The position numbers and the translations under genes were made by a program. Under the pieces are notes generated by a model. It did not search any database and was not told the DNA's origin. It worked only from the letters and a program-made list of their open reading frames with translations. This document shows positions 10,094 through 23,400 of a stretch of DNA of 64,000 nt, in pieces; the stretch's first letter is position 1; each line of letters opens with the position of its first letter. The DNA comes from Nymphalis io (taxonomy: Eukaryota > Arthropoda > Insecta > Lepidoptera > Nymphalidae). Where the stretch lies: positions 11,723,001 to 11,787,000 of the forward strand of contig NC_065889.1 in NCBI RefSeq assembly GCF_905147045.1, in the 5' to 3' direction.

Positions 10094-10898
10094 TAATATA
10101 ACCTATGGTACTCGCTGATAATGTAGCTTTCTGTAGGAGAAAGAAATATTAAAATCGATTTAGTAGTTTTTGAGTTTATCCATTACAAACAAACATACAA
10201 AAAACAAAATCTTACCTCTTTATAATATTAGTATAGATATATCTTTCCAAAGAGTAACAAAACGCGGAAGGAGGACGACGCATTGAGATGATTTGACACA
10301 TTTACGTATTATAAGTCAGATAGCTGTAGTGGCGATCCACGCTATTATCGATATAATTATTATACCATAAAGTAAAAAACAATGCAAAAGAAATAAAAAC
10401 AGAAAAATTGTTCAATAATGACATTTATTATTAATGAATAATAAAAATTTAATTTGTTATCGTTCGAAATGTAATAGACGAATATAATTAAAGCATATCA
10501 AATACTTCTTCTTCTGCCTAGCGTTATCCCGGTATTTTATTTCGATATAACTGATGGGGAATTAATTCCTTATATACGCAGTGGTAATCCTATCCACTTC
10601 ATCGCCCCCCGTCAAATGCAGGTAAGACGGCTAGTAGGCTGGCTAGAACGGGTTTATTACTATTTACTAATGAATGATTTTAATTCTTTTCACTTTCAGC
10701 TTTTAAATACTTTGTAATTACTTAGATTGTAACTTAAGATTGTCATTTGGATTATAGACTTAAAATAATCTGTACCATAGCTAATATATTATTCATTATT
10801 GTCTATTCTTTGTATTAGTGTGATCAACAACATACTGCATAACCTTACTTCTAATATATATTTTATTATTATTTAAATTAAATAAGTCAGCTATAAAA
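10094..10898. other. 5' flank of PWP1
   Basis: AT-rich region upstream of the PWP1 start codon. Near 10170-10245 it has a stretch resembling common dispersed-repeat ends (TTTGAGTTTATCCATTAC). No TATA box or initiator could be assigned with confidence. Confidence 0.35.
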
Positions 10899-13800
10899 AT
10901 GGAAGAAGAAGGCACACCAACTGTTAGCTTAGTATCATGCATGCATTTTGTAAAGCGCGGAGTAGCAAAAGCAGTACCAGAAAAAGTAAAAAAAAAACTG
11001 AAATGTGTGCACTGCGTACATAATACAATCATTTAATGTATAAATATTGTTGTAGATTGAGCTAACCGAAAAAGAATTGGAGAAAATAATTAAACAAACT
11101 GCTACTGAGCTTCGGTTAGTATTTAAGTTTATATTTATATAAAAATACTTTTGCATTGATAATATAATATTTCGCAATTTTAGAAGATATTTGTGTTATT
11201 TTTATATAAACATATTCATTTAAAGTTTAACTGAGGAGGGTGATGATCAGAGTGACGATGAAGCTGATAATGCTGAAACAGCAAGAGATCCACCAGCCGA
11301 TCCCAATGACGAATTTAATTTTGAAAATTATGATGAAGAGGAAGCAAGTGAGTTTATTTAATAATTTATAAATTATAGTTATTATTTGATAAAAAAAAAC
11401 CAAACAGTAGCATATTTATTTGCTTAATTTGAATATAGTTATATTTAAGAATAAATCCAAATTATTTTCGAAGGTGATCCGGTTGGTATTGGAACCATAG
11501 CAACTCTACCAAATTTAGGTGATCTCAGTGAAAATGTTCAAATAAGAGTAAGTTAACTCATCATTACTTCATAATTATTATTTACCTGTCTAGTTAGATA
11601 CCACCCACTCATCAGATAATTTACCACTAAACAGTGATACTTAGTTGCGTTTACTATAGTTGCGCTCCAATTTGAAGAGTGAGTGGGCCAGTTTAACTAC
11701 AACACATGTACTAAGATATGTGTGTACCAATGTGCCACCAACCTTGGAAACTACCAACCCATGGTTGGTGGCCCATTGGCGATGTGAGGAATGCTTAATA
11801 ATTCATAACTCACCGATGTGTATGAGCGGTGGTGATAACTTACCATTAAGTGGCTTATTTGCCCGTCTACCTACCTATAGCATAAAAAATTTAATTAATA
11901 ATCATATGAAAAATATATGTCATGAATTTTGTTAATATCTGTCTTAGACTGAAGGGCCCGACAGTGATGAAGAGGATGACATAATTAAACCAGACGACAA
12001 TCTCCTTCTAGTTGGACATGTGGAGACCGACGCTAGTATATTAGAAGTATATAGTGAGTTCATTCAATTTACATTTGTACTATAGGAAAGTATGATATAT
12101 TTTTTTTTATATAATAGGAAGGCGGACGAGCATATGGGCCACATAATGGTAAGTGGTCAGCAACGCCCTAAGACATTGGCATTGTAAGAAATGTCAACCA
12201 TCCCTTACATAGCCAATGCGCCACCAACCTTAGGAACTAAGATTTTATGTCTGTTGTGCCTGTAATTACACTGGCTCACTCACCCTTCAAAACGGAACAC
12301 AACAATATCAAGTACTGTTATGCAGTAGAATATCTGATGAGTGGGTGGTACCTACCCAAATGAGCTTGCACAAAGCCCTACCACCAGTAAAGTGGCCATT
12401 TAAATCTTTAAAACTGTAGGTACCACCCACCTCTTACCACCATTCAGCATTGGTACTGTTGGCTTAAAGGGTGAGTTTGCCAGTATAACTACAGGTACAT
12501 GAGACAAGTTATGTCTCAGGACATAACACTTTAGTCCCCAAGATTGGTGGCATAAGTGATGTAAAAGATGATTAATAATTCTGACAGTACCAATGACAAT
12601 GGGCAATGTTCACTTTCCATCAGATGGCCCTATTGCCAGTCCTATTTTATTTTAAAATTTAAAAAATACAAATTATATTTTATTGATTCTATACTTACAT
12701 TATGTAAGAAAATTTTTTTTAGAAATATTATTATTTATTTACATAAATGAATATGTATAGTCTGTAGTGTTTTTCTTACAGTCTTCAATAAAGAAGAGGG
12801 ATCATTCTATGTACACCATGATATTATCTTACCATGGTTTCCTCTCTGTATTGAATGGTTGAGTCATGACCCGTCTGATCCACAACCAGGTAACTTTGAT
12901 ACTTTAACTCTTGTTTATGGCAAGACTTCTTTTAACTCCAAAACTGCAGATTTTAATTAAAATACTTAAATTTAAAATAACTCTGAAATTACCAAGTTTT
13001 GCATATGATATAATATAAACAAATTAGCTGTACATGTAATGTGTCATATTGCCTGTCAACCTATATATAAAAAACGGTTCTAAATCAGAAATATTGATAC
13101 ATGGATGATTCTGATTTCACCGTTAATAATTGCAAGTAACTCATAAGGTAAATTATTATGAAACTCTACTGAATCTTGCTCAACATGATTTCTTTATTTA
13201 CGTTGAGCAGTATTGGCTCCGTAAAGTAAAGCAAGTGCACATGCTTGTGCTTAATTATATCAGTAATATACTACCATTTTCAAAATATTAATATGTATAA
13301 ATTATCTACATCCTTTTGCCCTCCAGGTAATCTTTGTGCCTTAGGTGGCATGGACCCAGTTATCCAAGTTTGGGACTTAGACATAGAAAACTGTTTGGAA
13401 CCAGCCTTCAAGCTAGGAAAGAAGCCAAATAAAAAGAAGAAAACTAAAAGAATAGGACACAAGGAGGCTGTTTTAGACCTTTCGTGGAACAGAAACTTTA
13501 CGTGAGTTATCAGTCGTGATTGCATATTGTAATCATAATCGTTAATCATAAATATGATTACATTTTACTCGAGTCTGGTATTGCATGGAATATGTAATTC
13601 TATCTAGGTTTGTTTATCTTTACTCCTTCAATTGGAATACAATTATAATTTGTCAGAATACCATTTATATAGTAATAATCTTAAATCAAAGACGTACACA
13701 TGATCCCAAATACAATTACTAATTTCATTAACTCGTCGGACATATTTCTGACAATTTATTTCTATTTCCAGTCACGTCCTCGCTAGTGGGTCAGCTGACA

Positions 13801-16800
13801 ATACAGTCTTACTGTGGGATTTGGACAAAGGATCCCCTCATACAAAATTAGACTACTTTGAAGAAAAGGTATTAAAAATTATATAATTCACAATAAGTAA
13901 ATTATCTAATAAAATATGTGAAGTGAGAAAATATTATTACAGATTTTTTTTTATAATTTAAATTCATTCCTCGATTTTTAATCTGTTACCTTTAGTTATC
14001 GAATAGTATTATTATTATACACAATTATCAAATTGAGACTGTTAACTACGTATACTCTTAAGTACTTAAGTAATTTCTCTTCATTCCAGGTGCAATCCTT
14101 GTGTTTTCACCCGCTGGAGGCGCAGACGTTACTATCGGGGTCGTGCGACGGTCGCGCGCGCGTCACCGACTGTCGCGCGTCGGACGCACACCGCGCGTGG
14201 AGCCTGGGCCCGGAGATAGAGCGCGTGGTGTGGGACACGCACAACCCATTCTGTTTCGCGGTGAGCCTTGTCACAAAAGCTTTAGCTAACCAATGAATGA
14301 TTGCTTTTTAATTAGTATTAAAAAAACTGTTCTTTGATTTATTAGAAACATACTTCATTAATGATTTTATCAATTATAATACTATGATAAGTATAGCTCA
14401 GGGTACATGGTTTAATATTGGCTAAATATATGTTTTTAATACCAGATGAGTAATAATGAAGGAAAAGTGGCTTATGTGGACTGTCGACAAGACGAGCCTC
14501 TCTGGACAATTGACGCTCACCAGAAGGAAGTTACAGGTAATAATTATGGAGTGATTCTATTCTCTTACGATCACACCTGCCCCAGCATTGACCATAAACA
14601 TAATTATGTTACATTTTCAATGAGAATTGCAGTTTTTCATTTGGTGTGTGATGTTAAGTAAAGCATCATACTAATTACTCCATTTACAAGAAAAAAGATA
14701 TTGAATTATTATATAAAACTACCACTTCATCTACTAAATCCAAACTTAATATAGTTTGTATATAAAAATGGCATGCTTTATGTTTATTTATTACAAATAA
14801 TTAGGATATATAAATATAGGCATATTTTGTAATATTATTTTGTGTACAATAAAATATTTTATTGTTTCAGGTCTTATCATAAGTGATAACATTCCTGGTT
14901 TGTTGGTAACAGTTGGCTCTGATGAGAAATTCAAAACGTGGGACATAACGAGGTAAATAAATGTTGCTATACTAATAATTGCCGTGGAGTACCGGCTTAG
15001 AATAGTACTCCTCCAATCTCATCCCGTGGGTGTCGTAAGAGGCGACTGAGGGACGGGGAAAAGGGGGGATGGGCAGCAGCGTCCCCCCCCATAAACATCT
15101 CGCCAACACGCCTGCCCAGCGCGGCGAGTATGGGCAAACCCTCCTAAATGGCAGATGCGCCCAAAAAAAAGGCCCCCAGTTACCGGCAACCCCGCTAGGC
15201 CCGACCAAGGTAGCGGTCGCGGTATCGGCAGGGCAGGGGGTGCTAAGAATCACCGGTTCACGGCAGGCTACCATATAAGACGACTTCACATGGCAACGTA
15301 CAATGGACGCTCGATGAGGCTGGACCATCACCTCGCCGAATTAGAAGTAGAGTTAAGTCTCTCCCTCTCTCAGGGTGGTGTCGGTTTTCTAGTCAAAAAG
15401 GATCTCATTAGCAGCATTGTGGAAATCAGTAGCGTGTCGAACCGGGTAGCGTACCTTGTCCTAAAAATTTCCGACAGGTACTCCCTGAAGGTCGTACAGG
15501 TATATGCGCCAACTTCGACATACTTTAATGCTAAAGTGGGAGTACAAGATAGCGGTGAATCGAAAGTCGGACCTTACGGCTTGGGCTGCAGAAATCACAA
15601 AGGGCAAATGCTGGTAAACTTTCTCTCAGAGGAGGTGAACCTGGCGAAGCCCCGATAACGTGACAAGGAACGACATAGACTTTATCATTTCGAATAAAAG
15701 GCACATATTTAGAGATGTTTCAGTGATCAACAGGTTTAATACCGGAAGTGATCACCGCTTGGTTCGAGGCACTCTAAATATCGACTTCAAAGCCGAAAGA
15801 TCGAGAATGATGAGGTCTACTCTCCGACCTACCATGCTCCAAGCTGCTCAAGGCTCCGAAAAGTTCCAAATGGAACTTCAAAATCAATTCACCGCGTTGG
15901 AAACCGTAAGCAGCATTGATGAGAAAACTGACACGCTGGTCAAAATACTGCAAAACACATCCCGCAAGTGTTTTCCGCCACAGAGAAGAGACAACGCACC
16001 AAAACTCTCTGCTGAGACACTCGAGCTCATGAAAAAACGACGAGAACTACCATCGTTTTTGTCAGATGAGGCCTTAAACCGAACAATAAAAACGCTGACG
16101 CGACGCGATCTCCGACGCTTCAATACCCGTGCCATCAAGGCTGCGATTGAGCAAAATCGGGGATCGAAAGTGTTCGCTCGCAAGTTTGGGAGGCCGCGTC
16201 TGACAAAACTTAAAACTGAAAATGGTGGGGTCGTTACCTCTAGGCCTGAGATTGTCGGAGAAGTAGAGAGGTTTTATGGGCAGTTGTTCTCTTCAAGATC
16301 GGATAAATCCGTGGGAATCAGTATTGATGACCAGCGCGCCCCTCTTATGCGCCATTTCTCCGAGGAGCTCCCGGTCGTTGACCAAGGCGATATTAGGGCG
16401 GCTCTAGAACAGCTTAAAAACAACAAAGCCCCGGGAGATGACGGAATCACAACAGAGTTGCTTAAGGCAGGCGGGACTCCAGTCCTGAAAGAGCTAGCAA
16501 GCCTCTTTAATTCCGTCATCCAACATGGCAAGACCCCGGAAACGTGGAGCGGGAGTGAGGTGGTACTGTTTTTCAAGAAAGGTGATTAAACCCTCTTGAA
16601 AAACTACAGACCAATCACCCTCCTGAGTCACGTGTATAAGCTGTTCTCAAGAGTCGTCACGAACCGTCTCGCCAGACGACTTGACGAGTTCCAGTCCCCC
16701 GAGCAAGCCGGCTTTCGATCAGGCTACAGCACCGTGGACCACATCCATACTGTTCGGCAGATTGTACAGAAGACAGAAGAGTACAATCAGCGGCTGTGTA

Positions 16801-18679
16801 TGGCATTTGTGGACTACGAGAAAGCCTTCGACTAAATCGAAACCTGGGCAGTGCTCGACTCATTGCAGAGATGTCATATCGACTGGAGATATATCGAGGT
16901 ACTGAGATGTCTGTACAACGCCGCTACAATGACTGTCCACATCCAGGACTGTAAGACGAAGGCGATCCAACTTCGCAGAGGGATGAGACAGGGGGATGTA
17001 ATATCCCCGAAACTGTTCACCAACGCGTTGGAAGACGTTTTCAAGACGCTGGATTGGACTGAGTATGGAGTCAATGTAAACGGCGAATACATCTCACACC
17101 TTCGATTTGCCGACGATATCGTCATCATAGCAGAGTCGCTGGAACAACTCACCGAAATGCTGCGTAGCCTAGGCGAGTCTTCCCGGTGTGTCGGTCTCGG
17201 TATAAACTTGGACAAGACCAAGGTCATGTTCAATAGGCATGTCGTGCCGGAACCGATATACGTCGAGGGGAAACCTCTCGAAGTTGTTAGTGAATATACC
17301 TACCTAGGACAGATAATACAAGTCGGTAGGAACAACTTCGAGAAGGAAGCCGATCGAAGAATTCGCTTGGGATGGGCAGCATTTAGCAACCTTCGTCAAG
17401 TCCTCCAGTCGTCTATACCGCAATGTTTGAAGACGAAAGTCTTCAACCAATGCGTCTTACCTGCCATGACATACGGTGCCGAAACGTGGACACTAACTGC
17501 GGGACTAGTTCACAATTCAAAGTCGCTCACCGTGCTATGGAGCGAGCTATGCTCGGAGTATCTTTGAAGGATAAGATCAGAAATGAGATTATCCGGAAAA
17601 GAACTGGAGTCACCGACGTAGCTTGCAAAATTAGCAGGCTGAAGTGGCAGTGGGCTGGTCACGTATGTCATAGGACCGATAGCCGTTGGATGGCGGAAGG
17701 CGGAGGACAGGGAGCTTTGGCGCACTTTGGGAGAGGCCTATGTTCAGCAGGGGACAACGATTGGCTGTTGATTGATTAATTGATTGATACTAAATTAAAC
17801 TTTTTTTTTTTTAAATATAAAGCTTCAAATATTCTCATAGAATTTTACTGCCATTTTTATTTTCAAAATAAATCTTTATCAATCATAAACATTACATAAC
17901 TGTTTATTTATCTTAATTCAGTTAAATATAGATTGGATGTATTTTCAGTTCATCACCGCTACAAATCAGTGAACGTTCAGTAAGAGTGGGGCAAGTTTTG
18001 TGCGCGTCTCAGTGTCCCGACGCTCCCTTCTCGTTGGCTGTGGGCGGCGACAACAAAGAGTGCTTCATCGAAATTGTAGACCTGACGACTAATGAAGAAG
18101 GTGAGATCATAATTACTCTTTAATTTAAGAAATAAAAATTAAACACAAAAAAAAATCCTTAAGAAAATTACTTTACAAAAAATAACTTTGTCATAAAAAA
18201 TTTACATAGTAAAAGAACAATAGTGGGAGACCTGTACAGTTTTGGATCTCATTTACAAAGTTGTCTAATAATTATCCAATTTGTCAGGAATCTATGTATA
18301 TATTATATTGCTAACGAATTTAATAATTATTAGACAAGTTATATAAATTAAAATAAAATTACTTTTGAGGTATTTTAATGAAATATAGATATTTAAAAAA
18401 AAATAACATTACCATTAAAAACAATATAATAATGTCTTAAATTAACATTTTCTTATTTAAAATACTGATGCCCGTTGTAGGCGATATTTGATGGCTAGTT
18501 TTTCATATAAAAGTTTGTTATGCCGTGAGAAAAGCCACGAATTGATGATCTAGATTTAATGTAATTTTTTTGCAATAAAGTCATTATTCATGTGAAATAT
18601 GATTTGATTTTCAGTTATGAATCGTTTTGGATCCCGAGCGCAAGCTACAATCGCCAACAATGAAGCTATGGAGTCATAG
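10899..18679 (+). CDS. PWP1: Periodic tryptophan protein 1 homolog (WD40, ribosome biogenesis)
   Basis: Thirteen exons: 10899-10985, 11056-11114, 11226-11347, 11474-11547, 11948-12053, 12782-12889, 13327-13501, 13772-13868, 14090-14260, 14446-14536, 14871-14952, 17949-18100, 18615-18679. All have GT-AG borders and consistent phases and give 462 aa (human protein about 501). The N-terminus matches the family (VKRGVAKAVPEK), followed by an acidic stretch (EEGDDQSDDEADNAE) and DDNLLLVGHVE. WD40 blades follow, e.g. DPVIQVWDLDIENCLEP, a Lys-rich loop, GHKEAVLDLSWN, SGSADNTVLLWD-type, LCFHPLEAQTLLSGS and KTWDIT. PWP1 acts in the nucleolus in rRNA transcription and pre-60S maturation. Intron 11 carries an RTE LINE in sense; introns 4 and 5 carry SINEs. 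Exon 9 is markedly GC-rich. It lies tail-to-tail with Got1. Confidence 0.95.
11586..11893 (+). mobile_element. SINE-A, old diverged copy in PWP1 intron 4
   Basis: TACCACCCACTCATCAGATA, GAAGAGTGAGTGGGCCAG, and AACTTACCATTAAGTGGC followed by CCCGTCTACC and CTATAGCATAAAAAA match SINE-A from head to tail with many changes. Confidence 0.7.
12099..12389 (-). mobile_element. SINE-A, near full length, in PWP1 intron 5
   Basis: T-run plus ATAATAGGAAGGCGGACG at the left and AGCCCTACCACCAGT at the right bound a complete copy in reverse orientation. Confidence 0.85.
12414..12648 (+). mobile_element. SINE-A, old diverged copy in PWP1 intron 5
   Basis: GTAGGTACCACCCACC at the left and CCATCAGATGGCCC at the right match SINE-A; the body is strongly diverged and has a short duplication around ATGAGACAAGTTATGTCTC. 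Confidence 0.65.
14976..17786 (+). mobile_element. RTE-type LINE, defective, in PWP1 intron 11
   Basis: Non-LTR retrotransposon in the same direction as PWP1. The endonuclease part is damaged by internal deletions: it passes from MATYNGRSMRLDHHLAELEV straight to SQGGVGFL, and from YAPTSTY to FNAKVG. The reverse-transcriptase part (about 15660-17510) has KNNKAPGDDGI, YRPITLLSHVYK, AFVDYEKAFD and the catalytic FADD in LRFADDIVI. Stops interrupt it (TAA at 16587-16589 after KKGD and at 16834-16836 after KAFD). A further deletion near 17690 removes coding sequence before the tail. The 3' end is GGCCTATGTTCAGCAGG followed by TGATT repeats. ATACTAA occurs at 14969-14975 and 17787-17793 as a likely 7-bp target duplication. 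It cannot encode a working protein. Confidence 0.88.
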
Positions 18680-18743
18680 GAAGATTTGATTAGATTTGTT
18701 TACATTGTAAGAAATATTGTATATTTAAAAAGATTGTTTCACA

Positions 18744-18749
18744 AATAAA
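18744..18749 (+). terminator. Polyadenylation signal AATAAA of PWP1
   Basis: The canonical hexamer lies 65 bp past the PWP1 stop codon. Confidence 0.7.
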
Positions 18750-20435
18750 AAAATATATATTTGAATTTCAGTGTTTTATTTCGCTTATCAATAATACTGT
18801 AAAAATACATTCGTAATCATGCAATGGAATATTAGTAAAAATATTTCAAATGTATTATTAATGAAAACATAACAACCTTAATAAATCGAAACAGATTTTT
18901 TGGAATAAACATTTTTTTGAAAACGACACAATACCCGTCACCAAAATGTCCCTTATACCACCAAAACATACCACCCTCAGTGTTGCCATTACGGTCACGT
19001 CCTTATAATTTAGCCCTTGTGTCGCTGCAAACAAAAACATAAATTTACTCTGTCTTTGGAAAGTTTTGCGTAAAAAAACGAGGCCGGCAACGAAACACAT
19101 GAATATTCAAAAAAGAGATTATTTAAAGGGGATAATATACTAAGGTAATATAATACAATAAAACAATATTTTGTAACTCAGATTTATATTTGCAACATCG
19201 CTTACATCATCTAAACAAAAAATAAAATAAATACAAACTAGACAAAGGCATTATCTGTGCGAAGCTAAATTGTATAATTTATCTATGGAACTATGCACCG
19301 CTCTATCAGAACAAGAGAGATACATTCAATATTGAATTTAATAAAATAGCAATATGTTCATAAATTCAAAGAATGGTCAATTTTTACGACTAATTTTATA
19401 AGGCATTATCATACTAAAAAGTTAATTTTCTCTATTGATCTGATAGATAAACTTTGTGACATTAATAAGCTCTTTAATACTGAGCTCTATGGTTATATAT
19501 CAACTTGTCGAAAAACTAATAATCCCATTAAATCTGGACCAATAAGGCCTCTTTGTTTTAAATGAACACACAATTTGTTCTGTACATATAATGGCAGTGA
19601 CACCATTTGGAATAAAATCTAATACCTTGAAAATCATATTCAAAATATTAATTTTTATACTGTTACGGTTAGTTTTAAAATTTTCAAAGACAATTAATAA
19701 ATATACATTTTATATTGCTATCATAGTTATCACGGTCGTAAATTTCAATAATGGGATGTAATCTATTTTTATAAATATTTCAATATCGTCCATTGAAAAT
19801 GGTTTAGCAAAAGCTATTCGTTTTTTTAAATATTTATATATTTAGGCTTCTAGTAAAACTATTTTTTTTTGAACTGAGTATATTCTTTACAAATAACAAT
19901 AATATGCTATACAATATTTTTAAACTTTATTCGATAAATCGTCATTAATTTTGTACATGTAAACACTGTGAAAATGTTTTTAAATGCAAATATGTTTGTT
20001 TACATATTATAGTTGCCTTAGGAATGAGAAAAATTAAATGCGTCCAGTATATATAACATTATACCAGTTTTTTTTGTAACAATGACGAAATACATATAAT
20101 AGTTTATTATTTATTGTATATGCTATTAAAACATTGTAGCTGCTCGAAAGTACGTCCTTATGCATAATTGCAACGACCATTCCAATTTCATTTATACAAT
20201 TTAACATAAAGATATATCGTACAATAATATTGTCTAATTGGTCAGTGTTGCCATGTTTAAAAATCTCTGACAACTCTCAATCAATGTCAATATTAAAAAA
20301 CAATAAAAAAGTTATTTTATAAAATCTAATCATTATGTATTATACAGCATATTATTCTATACTTACAAGAATGGTTCGAAAACATATTTCAACAAAAGCC
20401 GCCTTCAATTTGCGATATAAATATAAGAAAAACAA
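18750..20435. other. AT-rich spacer between PWP1 and Got1 3' ends
   Basis: The two genes converge here. It presumably contains the Got1 3' UTR on the minus strand. No further exon, repeat family or RNA gene is recognised, and the open frames at 18858-19100 and 20034-20273 look like chance. Confidence 0.45.
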
Positions 20436-23400
20436 TTACTCATTCTCCGGGAACTTGGTGACGGCGTCGTGTATGGCGCCGGCGACGTACGCCACGTTGC
20501 CGGGGTTGAGGCCGCAGATGTTGATCCGGCCCGAGCGCAGCAGGTAGATGTGATGCTGCTGGATCAGGTACTCCGCCTGGCGCGCCGTCAGGCCCGTGTA
20601 CGAGAACAGCCCGATCTGTTTCACGATGTGGTCCCAGTTGCCGGGAGTTCCCAATCTGAGGGGGAACGTTGACGTCACAACTAACTCTGAGGCACATTTC
20701 TCAAATTTTTACTTTATTGTAAGCTCTTTGCAAATTATCAAACAATTACAATTACTTCATTGTTTTAAGTTTTACATGCCAAACTATTACCAGTACTTTT
20801 TATTTTATTTAATATTGTCATGTGAAGTTTTTTAATGAGCGTACTCGAAGTAAGAATGTTTTGACTTTGATATGTGAAATGTAATTATTATTATTTTAAA
20901 CTAAATGGCGTTTAGTATGCAAAATGGCTTAAGGTCTTACTTGATAAGTTCAGCTCTTAACGCTTCTCTCATTTGGATAACGCGTGAAGACATGAATTTG
21001 ATGTGGTCCCTCCTGTGAAACAGCAATTTATTATAGGAAATTTACAAGGTAATCGAAATACTTCATGAAAGTATAATAGTTATGACGGCATATAAGCAAA
21101 TATGGGTGAAAACTTGTATTTTTCGCTCAATAGTAAACGCTATCACATCCGCAATGTAACTTCAAAACGCCCTTAGACATTGACATTGTAAGAAATGTCA
21201 ACCGTCGCGTATAGCCAATGCGCCACCAACCTTGGGAACTAAGATTTTATGTCCCTTGTGCCTGTAATTACACCGGCTCACTCACCCTTCAAACCGGAAC
21301 ACAACAATACCAAGTACTGCTGTTTTGTGGTAGAATATCTGTTGAGTGGGTGGTACCTGCCCAGACGAGCTTCACAAAGCTCTACCACCAGTATTCAGGC
21401 AAAGTAAAATTCGCAGCCAGACAGGCGATAATATCATTGAAGCAAACGCCATTATAGCCGACCGACGGGGACAACGAAAGCATAGCTTAATAAGCTTAGA
21501 GCCTACTTCTATACCGACAATTTCCACAACCAACGTGCACTGTAATATAATGACGTTCGTCTCGTTGTACCCTCACGGAGTCTCCTCTACTCTCGTTTGA
21601 GCCTCAAAACTCGGCATCCATTCGTCGACACTAAGACGATCAGAAAGGCTAATATCATTAAACAGGACAACAAAATAACGAAATGTCACCGACCACTCGT
21701 CGAAGAGCTTGGAGTCGGAGAGCACGTTGGCGACGAGTCGCGCGCCGTGCGCGGGCGGGTTGGAGTACGAGGCGCGCACCACCCACGTGAGCTGCGAGCG
21801 CAGCGCCGGCACCAGCGCCGCGTCCGACACCACCAGCGACAGGTTGCCCACGCGCTCGTCTGGGGGGGGGGGACATGCGTGAGTGACACCATCGCATAAC
21901 CAAATATCTTCCAAAGCAAATCTGTAGATTAGATTTTCTCGAAAACTATGTAATTTTTATGCCTATGTATTTATGGACATATGCATAGAAATCCTATGTC
22001 TCAAACTACCTTCATCTAGTTTCCAAATTTCATAGAGATCGGTTCCTGTGGCTTAACTGCGATGATGTAACAAGCATACAAACACTTCCACGACATAATA
22101 TTATCCTGATAAACTTTATATCGAGTAATTCCTTTAATTTTTTTTAAAAACAACTCACTGTACAATCCGAAGTTCTTGGCGTAGGACTGCGCGCAGACGA
22201 GTTCGAAGCCACGCTTCACGAAGTAACGGACGGCCCACGCGTCGCGGTCCAAATCACCCGAAGCGAAACCTTGGTATGCACTGTCGAAGAAGGGAAACAG
22301 CTTGCGCTCCTAAAACAAGATCAACTTCTGTGACACTTTTTTCTTAAGACAATAATAAGAAATATGATCAACAACTATGTCACATGATGCTTTACAGCCC
22401 TGTTATATTCATTGTTTTAATTTAGCGTTGATTGGCGTTGTTGGTAGATGCCAACATGCCTTTCACGCCGAAGGTTGCGGGTTCGATTCCCACCCAGGAC
22501 AGATATTTGTGTGCATAAACATGTGTCCCGAGTCTAGGTGTAATTATGTATATAAGTATGTATTTACAAAAGAAAAGTAGTATATGAAGTATATCAGCTG
22601 TCCGGTTTCCATAGTACAAGCTCTGCTTAGTTTGGGATCAGATGGCCTTGTGTGAGTAATTCTCAGGATATTATTTATTTATTTATTTTTAGTCAGCAGG
22701 TAAATAAACAGGCAATAGTTCGCCTCAAGAAAACCAGATAATGACCAATATAAAATTCTTGTTTCTTCAGTGTTTCTTTTCCAGCAATCCTTATGTATAA
22801 TTCTTATGTACAATATGGCTTTTAAAAGAACTATGAATGATATTATCCATCAGAATTATTTTAGTATTACATAAGACTCGTACAAGATTATTATACACGT
22901 TGGAATTGGCAATAGTCCTAAAGTTTATTTACGTCAGACTTATTTTAAAGTCACGAAATGCAAAATATGCGCTATTTGTTGAACTTTTTTTGAACAATAT
23001 TACATAATATACCGTGTATCTTTCTATTCAGTTGCATTCGTTAGCAATTCATGCAAATTGACACAAAAACGACGAAAATAAAGTAAAAACTTGATTTTAA
23101 ATTATTTCTGTAAAAATGTCGAATGAGTATTTTCATAGTTAGACAGTTTCATAGAAGTTACGCAGATTTCGAACATACGAATAATGCTAATTATTTATAT
23201 GATGATATTGCATTAAAGTGTAATAAAATACCATAAAGTTACAGCGGCGAGCGCTACAAATTCAAGAGTTCGAAGGAGTAACCATTTGCAATTATAAATA
23301 GTTATAACGTTTGACTTCGACTAGCTTCATATATTTAAAGCGAACATAAGTCATCTTTTTATAATAATTCTTTTACAATTCAAGCTATTAAACTCTGGAA

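Noticed and set aside
18858..19100. Small minus-strand gene after PWP1
   Set aside because: 80 codons without motifs, domains or splice partners, in AT-rich sequence where such frames arise by chance.
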